Position numbers and translations under genes: made by a program. From assembly GCA_018335575.1 (NCBI GenBank), contig JAGXRT010000092.1:1-32775 (forward strand): a DNA stretch of 32,775 nt, written 5' to 3'. This DNA is from Bacteroidota bacterium. GTDB taxonomy: Bacteria > Bacteroidota > Bacteroidia > Flavobacteriales > Flavobacteriaceae. Under the pieces are notes generated by a model, which saw nothing but the letters and a program-made list of their open reading frames with translations, did not search any database and was not told the origin of the DNA. Shown here one piece after another: positions 23,701-30,502 of the stretch; positions within the stretch are counted from its first letter, which is position 1, and the number at the start of each line of letters is the position of its first letter.

Positions 23701-25374
23701 TTGTATCCAAAAAATAAATTAGCCCAATTAGTGATAGCTGCATGTGAAAATTACGGGGTTAAAAATGTTGTAATTTCTCCGGGCTCACGAAATGCCTCTT
23801 TAATTGTAGGATATTCAAATCATCCTGGTTTTAATTCCTTGAGTGTAGTTGATGAGCGCAGCGCTGCTTTTTTTGGATTAGGGATTGCCCAACAATCAAG
23901 ACAACCGGTTGTGGTAGTTTGTACCTCGGGTTCAGCTTTATTAAATTATGCACCGGCGGTTGCCGAAGCTTTTTACAGCGAAATTCCCTTGGTGGTGATT
24001 TCGGCAGACCGACCAAAAAATATGATCGATATTGGCGATGGACAAACCATCCGGCAAGAAAATGTATTGAGCAATCACACGCTATTTAATGCAAATTTAA
24101 TTGAAGGAGATGAACAACTAGCAAAAAATCAATCGTTATTAGAAGAAGCATTTGAGGCTGTTTTACAAAAAAATGGCCCAATTCACATCAATGTACCTTT
24201 TTCTGATCCTTTGTATGAATTTTCTGATAAACTTGATGTATTTAATTTCAAAAGTTTAAAACCCCACAACAATTCATTAATAGATGAAATTCCTCTTAAT
24301 GTAGATGAACTTCAGCAGTTTGCAGAAATTTGGAATCAATCTGATAAGAAAATGGTATTGCTGGGTGAGCATTTTCCAAATGAACTCATTCAAACACAAT
24401 TAACCCATCTCATTAAAGATGAATCGGTTATTGTTTTAACAGAAGCGTCTTCAAATGTAACCCACGAAAAATTCATCAACTGCATCGATAAGTTGATTTT
24501 TCCTTTTGTTAACAATGATTTTAATGTACTAAACCCCGATATTTTAATAACCTTTGGCGGTCAAATAGTTTCAAAAAAGATAAAAGAATTACTAAGAAAG
24601 TTTCAACCAAAGCATCATTGGCATATCAGTAAAAACAATGAACAGGATACCTTCTTCTGCTTAACCCACCATTTTAAAATATCACCCGAGCTGTTTTTTA
24701 GTCAATTCTTTTTTCTGACTAAATATGTAAAAAGCGAGTATCAGCGAAAGTGGTTACTTCTAAAGAAAGAAAGAGAACAATCACATAATAAGTACCTCAA
24801 AAATTGTGATTTTTCTGATTTAAAATCATTTGAGACCATATTACAAAACATTCCGCCAAACACACACGTGCAGTTTTCTAACAGTGCAGTAATTAGGTAT
24901 GCACAACTCTTTCAACTTGATCCAAGTTTGAAGATTTTCTGTAATCGGGGAACCAGCGGCATAGATGGATCAACCAGCACAGCCATTGGAGCGGCATATA
25001 TCAATAGCAATCAGACCGTATTAATTACGGGTGATATCAGTTTTTTTTATGATCAAACGGCCTTGTGGAATAAATATATCCCAACAAATTTTAGAATTAT
25101 CATCATTAACAATCAAGGGGGTGGTATTTTTAGATTTATTCCGGGTCCGAGTTCCACCAATGCATTAGATTATTTTGAAACGCCTCATAATTTAACGGCA
25201 AGTTATTTATGTGAGATGTATAGATTTGAATATCAAAAAGTAAGCAATGAAATAGAACTTAAGGATTGTTTGAAGCAATTTTTTGAAGAAACAGATAAAC
25301 CAAAAGTTCTCGAAATTATGACTCCAAGAACTTTAAATGATGTAATTTTAAAATCATATTTTAAATCATTGTAA
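23701..25374 (+). CDS. menD: 2-succinyl-5-enolpyruvyl-6-hydroxy-3-cyclohexene-1-carboxylate synthase
   Basis: MenD is a thiamine-diphosphate enzyme that joins 2-oxoglutarate, decarboxylated, to isochorismate. The 557-residue protein has VISPGSRNASL (residues 24-34), the catalytic-type Glu52 in VVDERSAAFFGLG, VCTSGSALLNY, and the C-terminal ThDP/Mg-binding stretch GDISFFYDQTALWN with NNQGGGIFRF. Start: TTG at 23701. No ATG or GTG is available in frame between it and the upstream region, and the residues that follow (YPKNKLAQLV) are the normal beginning of flavobacterial MenD. The next gene starts one base after its TAA, so the downstream S1-domain gene is made with it. Confidence 0.95.
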   Translation: MYPKNKLAQLVIAACENYGVKNVVISPGSRNASLIVGYSNHPGFNSLSVVDERSAAFFGLGIAQQSRQPVVVVCTSGSALLNYAPAVAEAFYSEIPLVVISADRPKNMIDIGDGQTIRQENVLSNHTLFNANLIEGDEQLAKNQSLLEEAFEAVLQKNGPIHINVPFSDPLYEFSDKLDVFNFKSLKPHNNSLIDEIPLNVDELQQFAEIWNQSDKKMVLLGEHFPNELIQTQLTHLIKDESVIVLTEASSNVTHEKFINCIDKLIFPFVNNDFNVLNPDILITFGGQIVSKKIKELLRKFQPKHHWHISKNNEQDTFFCLTHHFKISPELFFSQFFFLTKYVKSEYQRKWLLLKKEREQSHNKYLKNCDFSDLKSFETILQNIPPNTHVQFSNSAVIRYAQLFQLDPSLKIFCNRGTSGIDGSTSTAIGAAYINSNQTVLITGDISFFYDQTALWNKYIPTNFRIIIINNQGGGIFRFIPGPSSTNALDYFETPHNLTASYLCEMYRFEYQKVSNEIELKDCLKQFFEETDKPKVLEIMTPRTLNDVILKSYFKSL

Positions 25375-25375
25375 C

Positions 25376-25795
25376 ATGGAATTAAAAGAAGGCGATAAAG
25401 TGACCATTGTAATTGGAAGAGCCTCGGGTTTAGGGGTAATGGTATTGGTTAATGAGCAGTTAGAAGGCTTAATATACCGCAATGAAATATTTCAGGCACT
25501 GAAAGAAGGTGATCGAATGGAAGCTTATGTAAAAAAAATTAGAGAAGATGGTAAGTTAGATATTTCACTGCAACCTCAAGGGTTTAGGAATACTATTGAA
25601 CAGAATTGTAAGACAATTCTTGATAAACTTAAAGAAAATAATGGTTTTTTAGGATTAACCGATAAAAGTAAACCAGGCTATATTGCACGTGATTTGCAAA
25701 TGAGCAAAAAATCGTTCAAAAGTGCTATAGGAGTTTTGTATAGACAAAAGAAAATAGTTCTTAAGGATGATGGAATTTTATTAAATAACGAATAA
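25376..25795 (+). CDS. Small S1-domain / winged-helix protein, CvfB-like (half-length)
   Basis: A 139-residue protein with an S1-like OB fold at about residues 1-65 (GDKVTIVIGRASGLGVMVLV, then GLIYRNEIF and KIREDGKLDISLQP). A C-terminal winged-helix-like region (NNGFLGLTDKSKPGYIARDL, SKKSFKSAIGVLYRQKKIVL) is of the kind that ends CvfB/YitL proteins. Typical CvfB is about 280 residues with several S1 domains, so this is a one-S1 form. Such proteins bind RNA and influence virulence gene expression in staphylococci; the role here is unknown. It stands between menD and menB, one base after menD and 19 bases before menB, so it is co-expressed with quinone synthesis. Its position suggests either a regulator or chance placement. 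Confidence 0.78.
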   Translation: MELKEGDKVTIVIGRASGLGVMVLVNEQLEGLIYRNEIFQALKEGDRMEAYVKKIREDGKLDISLQPQGFRNTIEQNCKTILDKLKENNGFLGLTDKSKPGYIARDLQMSKKSFKSAIGVLYRQKKIVLKDDGILLNNE

Positions 25796-25814
25796 TCTGA
25801 TAAATATAGAAAGT

Positions 25815-26654
25815 ATGTCAGCGATTAATTGGAAAACGGTGAGAGAATTTGAAGATATCACCTATAAAAAATGTGATGGAGTAGCGCGTATTGCATTCAA
25901 CAGACCTGATGTTAGAAACGCATTCAGACCTAAGACTACAAGCGAATTATACCAGGCATTTTACGATGCCCAAGAAGATACTTCAATTGGTGTTGTGTTG
26001 TTATCAGCAGAAGGTCCGTCATCAAAAGATGGAGTTTTTTCATTCTGCAGCGGTGGTGATCAAAAAGCACGGGGTCACCAAGGTTATGTAGGCGATGATG
26101 GCATGCATCGTTTAAATATTTTGGAGGTACAACGCCTCATTCGTTTTATGCCAAAAGTGGTGATAGCTGTGGTTCCAGGTTGGGCAGTTGGTGGCGGCCA
26201 TAGTTTACATGTAGTTTGTGATTTAACGCTTGCAAGCAAAGAACATGCAATATTTAAACAAACAGATGCCGATGTAACCAGTTTTGATGGTGGTTATGGT
26301 TCTGCCTATTTAGCTAAGATGGTAGGACAAAAGAAAGCCCGTGAAATCTTCTTTCTAGGTAGAAATTATAACGCGCAGGAAGCTTTTGAAATGGGTATGG
26401 TAAATGCAGTTATCCCACATGCCGAATTAGAAGATATAGCATATCAATGGGCTCAGGAAATTTTGGCAAAATCGCCAACTTCTATTAAAATGCTCAAATT
26501 TGCTATGAATTTAACTGATGATGGCATGGTTGGGCAACAAGTTTTTGCCGGTGAAGCCACGCGTTTGGCCTATATGACCGATGAGGCCAAAGAAGGAAGG
26601 AACGCCTTTTTGGAAAAACGTAAACCTAATTTTGAAAAGAAATGGATTCCGTAA
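25815..26654 (+). CDS. menB: 1,4-dihydroxy-2-naphthoyl-CoA synthase
   Basis: MenB, a crotonase-fold enzyme, cyclises o-succinylbenzoyl-CoA to DHNA-CoA. The 279-residue protein has the MenB-specific SFCSGGDQKARGHQGYVGDD region near residues 76-95, PGWAVGGGHSLHVVCDL (oxyanion-hole glycines) and TDADVTSFDGGYGSAYLAK with the active-site aspartate region. The C-terminal tail FLEKRKPNFEKKWIP is the classic MenB ending. Length matches E. coli MenB (285). It is in line with menI, menF, menD and the S1-domain gene. menA, menC, menE and menH are not in this window and must be elsewhere. Confidence 0.96.
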   Translation: MSAINWKTVREFEDITYKKCDGVARIAFNRPDVRNAFRPKTTSELYQAFYDAQEDTSIGVVLLSAEGPSSKDGVFSFCSGGDQKARGHQGYVGDDGMHRLNILEVQRLIRFMPKVVIAVVPGWAVGGGHSLHVVCDLTLASKEHAIFKQTDADVTSFDGGYGSAYLAKMVGQKKAREIFFLGRNYNAQEAFEMGMVNAVIPHAELEDIAYQWAQEILAKSPTSIKMLKFAMNLTDDGMVGQQVFAGEATRLAYMTDEAKEGRNAFLEKRKPNFEKKWIP

Positions 26655-26689
26655 TCCATTGTAATTATCAATTTTTATAATAGTTAAGG

Positions 26690-27301
26690 ATGAAAATAAT
26701 TTGTATAGGTAGAAATTACACCGAACACATAACCGAGTTAGCAAATGAAAAACCCGAAGATCCAATAATTTTCTTAAAACCGGATTCGGCTATTTTGCCA
26801 AAAAATACACCATTTGTAATTCCAACATTTTCAAATGATATTCATTATGAAGTTGAATTACTGGTTAAAATATCAAAGGTTGGAAAACATATCGATGAAC
26901 AATTTGCACATAAATATTATGAAGAAATAGGATTAGGAATCGATTTTACTGCCCGCGATGTACAGGAAAAATGCAAAACAAAAGGGTTGCCCTGGGAAAA
27001 AGCAAAAGCTTTTGATGGTAGCGCTGTAATTGGAAATTTTTATCCTAAAAGCCAGTTTAAAGATATCAATAATATCAATTTTTCACTTCAAAAAAATGAG
27101 GCTATAGTTCAAAACGGAAACACAAGTCTGATGTTGTGGAAGATAGATGAACTTATAGCGTTTGTTTCGCAGTTTTTTACGCTTAAAACCGGCGATGTAA
27201 TCTTTACAGGTACTCCTGCTGGAGTTGGAAAGGTAAATTCGGATGACTATTTAATGGGTTATCTTGAAGGTGAAAAAGTGTTTTCTGTACAAATCAAATA
27301 A
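26690..27301 (+). CDS. Fumarylacetoacetate hydrolase (FAH) family protein
   Basis: A 203-residue FAH-fold protein. The family's metal-binding acidic residues appear in IHYEVELLVKI (E, E) and GLGIDFTARDVQ (D). The opening MKIICIGRNYTEH is the usual FAHD1-like start, and VIFTGTPAGVGKV ends the fold. Members include acylpyruvases, oxaloacetate decarboxylases (FAHD1) and hydratase/isomerases, so the exact reaction is open; FAHD1-like oxaloacetate decarboxylase or acylpyruvase is most likely. It follows menB by 35 bases and ends at a terminator, which makes it the last gene of the men transcript. A metabolic link with quinone synthesis is not evident. Confidence 0.88.
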   Translation: MKIICIGRNYTEHITELANEKPEDPIIFLKPDSAILPKNTPFVIPTFSNDIHYEVELLVKISKVGKHIDEQFAHKYYEEIGLGIDFTARDVQEKCKTKGLPWEKAKAFDGSAVIGNFYPKSQFKDINNINFSLQKNEAIVQNGNTSLMLWKIDELIAFVSQFFTLKTGDVIFTGTPAGVGKVNSDDYLMGYLEGEKVFSVQIK

Positions 27302-27305
27302 GATC

Positions 27306-27330
27306 AAACCTGCTAAAAGCAGGTTTTTTT
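27306..27330 (+). terminator. Intrinsic terminator after the men/FAH gene group
   Basis: A 9-bp stem (27306-27314 with 27318-27326) surrounds an AAA loop and is followed by T residues. It lies 5 bases after the FAH-family stop codon. Confidence 0.9.
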
Positions 27331-27397
27331 ATAAATGAACACTGGAGTAGAGTTAAATAAAAATTACGATTAAAAATGATTAGATTTAAAAAATTAA

Positions 27398-27413
27398 TAT
27401 ATTAAGCTACTTT
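27398..27413 (+). repeat. 16-bp direct repeat, copy 1 (upstream of cinA)
   Basis: The word tatattaagctacttt occurs here and again at 29387-29402 on the same strand. This copy stands in the 114-base non-coding gap between the FAH terminator and cinA, where I see no other feature except a T-rich stretch. Confidence 0.8.
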
Positions 27414-27444
27414 TTTTGATTTGAATACAACTAAGTGAAAATGT

Positions 27445-28701
27445 ATGAAAGCTGAAATCATTACTATAGGTGACGAAATACTAATTGGTCAAATTACCGA
27501 TACCAACTCGCAATGGATTGCTACCGAGCTAAACAAAATTGGAGTAGAGGTTTATCAAATTACCTCAATTTCTGATGATAAAAACCACATTAAAATCACA
27601 CTGGATTTGGCAATTCCTAAGGTTGATATTGTAATTATTACAGGTGGTTTGGGACCTACAAATGATGATGTTACCAAAAATACACTTACTGAATATTTTG
27701 ATGATTACTTAGTTTTAAATCCTGTAATTGAAAATCAGATCAAGGCCATGTTTGCTAAAATTAACTATCCTTTTACCGAGTTAAACCGAAATCAGGCCAA
27801 AGTGCCATCAACCTGTATAGCGCTCCCCAATGATTATGGAACCGCCCCTGGTATGTGGTTTTATAAAAACAATAAAGTAATAATTTCACTTCCGGGTGTA
27901 CCAACCGAAATGAAAAGCTTAATGCTTAAAGAAGTATTACCTCGTTTAAAAGCAGAATTTAAACTTCCATTTATCATTCATAAAACCATAAATACATACG
28001 GTATGGGTGAAAGTATGTTAGCCGAATTGATTAAGGGATGGGAAGACAACTTACCAAACAATATTAAACTTGCTTATCTGCCTAATTTTGGAAAAGTTCG
28101 GCTTCGCTTATCAGCAAAAGGATTCGATTTTGAAAGGCTGAAGTTGGAGGTAGATAAGCAACTTCAAATATTAATGCCATTGATTAAGGAGATTTATGTA
28201 GGAGAAGACGATGATTCTATTGTAGAAAAATTAGCTGAGTATTTTACCAAAAATAACCTTAGTTTAGCTGTTGCCGAAAGTGTAACAGGCGGAAACATAT
28301 CACATATGATTACTTCTGTGGCAGGCTCATCCAATTATTTTAAAGGAAGTGTGGTAGCATATACAAGAGATATAAAAGAAAATGTATTGAAGGTTAATTC
28401 ATCAGAAATTGATTTATTTTCAACTGTTAGCAAGGAGGTTTCAAGGGCAATGGTTTTAGGTGTTCAACATAAATTTAAAACTGATTTTGCTATTGCTACA
28501 ACGGGCAACGCTGGTCCTTCCACAGAAATTAATTCTAATGAGATAGGAAAAGTATTTATTGCTATCGCATGCTTTGATAAGGTAACTATACACGAATTTA
28601 ATTTTGGAAACTCACGAGAAAAAGTTATTCAAAGAGCTTCTAATAAAGCATTTGAATTGTTGAGAAAAGAAATTTTAAAAAACAATGAAAATAGTTTGTG
28701 A
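27445..28701 (+). CDS. cinA: CinA family protein: NMN deamidase/ADP-ribose pyrophosphatase (competence/damage-inducible protein A)
   Basis: A 418-residue full-length CinA. The N-terminal MoCF/COG1058 domain (residues ~1-170) has AEIITIGDEILIGQITDTNS, IVIITGGLGPTNDDVTK and SLPGVPTEMK and hydrolyses ADP-ribose. The C-terminal PncC domain (from ~255) has LAVAESVTGGNISHMITSV and AIATTGNAGPSTE and deamidates nicotinamide mononucleotide to nicotinate mononucleotide. It serves pyridine nucleotide recycling; the competence name is historical. The ATG at 27445 is chosen because an ATG four bases earlier is in another frame and hits a stop after four codons. The last codons overlap the -33 part of the rpmB promoter. 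Confidence 0.95.
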   Translation: MKAEIITIGDEILIGQITDTNSQWIATELNKIGVEVYQITSISDDKNHIKITLDLAIPKVDIVIITGGLGPTNDDVTKNTLTEYFDDYLVLNPVIENQIKAMFAKINYPFTELNRNQAKVPSTCIALPNDYGTAPGMWFYKNNKVIISLPGVPTEMKSLMLKEVLPRLKAEFKLPFIIHKTINTYGMGESMLAELIKGWEDNLPNNIKLAYLPNFGKVRLRLSAKGFDFERLKLEVDKQLQILMPLIKEIYVGEDDDSIVEKLAEYFTKNNLSLAVAESVTGGNISHMITSVAGSSNYFKGSVVAYTRDIKENVLKVNSSEIDLFSTVSKEVSRAMVLGVQHKFKTDFAIATTGNAGPSTEINSNEIGKVFIAIACFDKVTIHEFNFGNSREKVIQRASNKAFELLRKEILKNNENSL

Positions 28702-28726
28702 GTTCGTTAAAATATTTGTTAATTTG
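28696..28726 (+). promoter_or_regulatory. Promoter for rpmB-rpmG-DUF4295 (TTG-N20-TTAATTTG)
   Basis: TTG at 28696-28698, overlapping the end of cinA, a 20-base spacer and TTAATTTG at 28719-28726, one base off TAnnTTTG. The rpmB ATG follows after 37 bases. Confidence 0.65.
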
Positions 28727-28763
28727 CACCTCATTTTAAGAGAATATTAAAACTGTTTAGAAA

Positions 28764-29000
28764 ATGTCTAGAGTTTGTGAACTTACGGGAAAAAAAGCAA
28801 TGGTAGGAAACAACGTTTCTCATGCAGTTAACAGAACCAAAAGAAGGTTTAATGTTAATTTAATGAAAAAACGTTTTTATATTCCTGAGGAAGATAAGTG
28901 GGTAACATTAAAAGTTTCTGCTAATGCTTTAAAAACAATTAATAAAAACGGAATTGCTTCGGTTATTAAAGAAGCTAGAGAAAAAGGTTATTTAAAATAA
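28764..29000 (+). CDS. rpmB: 50S ribosomal protein L28 (bL28)
   Basis: A 78-residue basic protein with the L28 start [20 protein letters not shown] and the following [16 protein letters not shown]. It is a structural protein of the large subunit near the E site. Only one cysteine (Cys5) is present, so this is the non-zinc form. It opens a tight cluster with rpmG (21 bases later) and the DUF4295 gene and has its own promoter. Confidence 0.97.
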   Translation: MSRVCELTGKKAMVGNNVSHAVNRTKRRFNVNLMKKRFYIPEEDKWVTLKVSANALKTINKNGIASVIKEAREKGYLK

Positions 29001-29021
29001 TAACATTTAAAGCATTAAGAA

Positions 29022-29210
29022 ATGGCAAAGAAGAGCAAAGGCAATAGAATTCAGGTAATACTAGAGTGTACAGAGCATAAAGCATCAGGTGTTCCAGGAA
29101 CATCACGTTATGTTACCAAAAAGAATAAAAAAAATACTCCTGACAGAATGGAATTGAAAAAATTCAATCCAATTCTTAAGAAAGTAACAGTTCATAAAGA
29201 AATTAAATAA
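29022..29210 (+). CDS. rpmG: 50S ribosomal protein L33 (bL33), zinc-free form
   Basis: A 62-residue basic protein with [35 protein letters not shown] and the terminal [10 protein letters not shown] of L33. The two CXXC pairs of zinc-ribbon L33 are missing; Cys16 alone remains, so it is the C-minus paralogue type, which needs no zinc. Whether a zinc-type copy exists elsewhere in the genome cannot be seen here. It lies between rpmB and the DUF4295 gene, 7 bases upstream of the latter. Confidence 0.97.
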   Translation: MAKKSKGNRIQVILECTEHKASGVPGTSRYVTKKNKKNTPDRMELKKFNPILKKVTVHKEIK

Positions 29211-29217
29211 GTAGGAA

Positions 29218-29370
29218 ATGGCAAAGAAAGTAGTAGCTACGTTACAAACAAGCTCAAAAAGATTATCAAAAGCTATCAAAATGGTAAGATCTCCTAAAAC
29301 GGGTGCTTATACTTTTGTTGAGCAAGTAATGGTTCCTGAAAAAGTAGACGATTTTTTAGCTAAAAAATAA
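29218..29370 (+). CDS. DUF4295 small basic protein, probable Bacteroidota ribosomal protein bL38
   Basis: A 50-residue protein beginning MAKKVVATLQTSSKRLSKAI and ending VMVPEKVDDFLAKK. I recognise it as DUF4295, restricted to Bacteroidota. It is strongly basic in its first half, and its gene follows rpmG by 7 bases, so it is co-expressed with two 50S proteins. A new ribosomal protein, bL38, was reported from the Flavobacterium johnsoniae ribosome structure; I believe it is this family, but that identity is from memory. The ATG shares the MAKK start of the neighbouring rpmG. A terminator region follows the TAA directly. Confidence 0.9.
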   Translation: MAKKVVATLQTSSKRLSKAIKMVRSPKTGAYTFVEQVMVPEKVDDFLAKK

Positions 29371-29428
29371 GCTACTTTTAAAAAAGTATATTAAGCTACT
29401 TTCCTCAAAAGAGAGTAGCTTTTCTTTT
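29369..29428 (+). terminator. Terminator region after the DUF4295 gene with two possible 5' arms
   Basis: AAGCTACT at 29393-29400 pairs with AGTAGCTT at 29414-29421, with a CTC/GAG extension inside the loop (AAAA tip), and is followed by T-rich sequence. A second identical AAGCTACT stands at 29369-29376, starting in the DUF4295 stop codon, and could compete for the same 3' arm. Confidence 0.75.
29387..29402 (+). repeat. 16-bp direct repeat, copy 2 (downstream of the DUF4295 gene)
   Basis: Identical to 27398-27413. In this copy the word includes the 5' arm of the terminator hairpin. Confidence 0.8.
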
Positions 29429-29436
29429 TATATTTG
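29429..29436 (+). promoter_or_regulatory. Promoter -7 box upstream of ftsY
   Basis: TATATTTG matches TAnnTTTG, directly after the terminator and 25 bases before the ftsY ATG. The -33 position falls in the terminator hairpin and has no TTG. Confidence 0.5.
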
Positions 29437-29461
29437 TGTTTAAACAAACTTTAATAATAGC

Positions 29462-30415
29462 ATGAGTTTATTCAAAAATCTGTTTTCAAAAGAAAAAAAG
29501 GAGTCATTAGACAAGGGTCTAGAGAAAACCAAATCTTCATTTTTTGGTAAAATCAGTAAAATAGTTGCAGGGAAATCAACTGTCGATGATGAAGTGTTGG
29601 ATGAATTGGAAGCTGTATTGATATCTTCAGATGTTGGGGTAAATACAACTCTTAAAATCATTGATAGAATTCAGGATCGTGTTAGCAGGGATAAATACCT
29701 TGGAACAAGTGAGCTGAATCAAATACTGCGCAATGAAATTGCCGGTTTATTATCAGAATCCAATACGGAAGATACTGTAGAATTTTCAACACCATCAAAT
29801 GTAAAACCATATGTAATTATGGTGGTTGGTGTAAACGGGGTAGGAAAGACAACCACCATTGGTAAACTGGCCTCACAATTTAAGCAGCATAATAAAAAAG
29901 TTATTCTTGGCGCTGCCGATACATTTAGAGCAGCTGCAATTGATCAATTACAGGTTTGGGCTCAGCGGGTTGATGTACCCATTATTAAGCAACAAATGGG
30001 CAGCGACCCAGCTTCTGTGGCATATGACACCCTAAGTTCAGCGATCGCACAAAATGCCGATGTGGTGATTATTGATACCGCAGGTCGACTTCATAATAAA
30101 GTCAATTTGATGAATGAATTAACAAAAATTAAAAAAGTAATGCAGAAGTTAATTCCCGATGCGCCACATGAAGTGTTGCTGGTATTGGATGGTTCAACCG
30201 GACAAAATGCATTTGAACAGGCTAAACAATTTACTGCCGCAACCGATGTTACAGCTTTAGCAGTTACCAAATTAGATGGTACAGCAAAAGGAGGAGTTGT
30301 AATTGGTATTTCTGATCAGTTTCAAATACCGGTTAAGTATATTGGTGTGGGTGAAGGGATTGATGATTTGCAGGTTTTTAATAAAATGGAATTTGTAGAT
30401 TCCTTTTTTAAATAG
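29462..30415 (+). CDS. ftsY: Signal recognition particle receptor FtsY
   Basis: FtsY is the membrane-associated SRP receptor GTPase that accepts ribosome-nascent-chain complexes from Ffh/SRP RNA. The 317-residue protein has the N domain (from ~20, with a short basic amphipathic start MSLFKNLFSKEKKE) and the G domain: GVNGVGKTTTIGKLA (G1), DTFRAAAIDQLQVWA (insertion box), DTAGRLHNKVNLMNEL (G3) and TKLDGTAKGG (G4). The long acidic A domain of E. coli FtsY is absent, as in many bacteria. Its RNA partner gene (ffs) is in the same window. It has a -7 box and a terminator of its own, so it is probably transcribed alone. Confidence 0.97.
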   Translation: MSLFKNLFSKEKKESLDKGLEKTKSSFFGKISKIVAGKSTVDDEVLDELEAVLISSDVGVNTTLKIIDRIQDRVSRDKYLGTSELNQILRNEIAGLLSESNTEDTVEFSTPSNVKPYVIMVVGVNGVGKTTTIGKLASQFKQHNKKVILGAADTFRAAAIDQLQVWAQRVDVPIIKQQMGSDPASVAYDTLSSAIAQNADVVIIDTAGRLHNKVNLMNELTKIKKVMQKLIPDAPHEVLLVLDGSTGQNAFEQAKQFTAATDVTALAVTKLDGTAKGGVVIGISDQFQIPVKYIGVGEGIDDLQVFNKMEFVDSFFK

Positions 30416-30439
30416 TTTAAAGTAAAATAGTATTATATG

Positions 30440-30473
30440 CCTCTAATCTGCAATTATGATTAGAGGTTTTTTT
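30440..30473 (+). terminator. Intrinsic terminator after ftsY
   Basis: A 9-bp stem pairs CCTCTAATC (30440-30448) with GATTAGAGG (30458-30466) and is followed by seven T residues. It lies 24 bases after the ftsY stop. Confidence 0.9.
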
Positions 30474-30502
30474 ATATTTACTAATATCTAAATAAAATCC
30501 AG

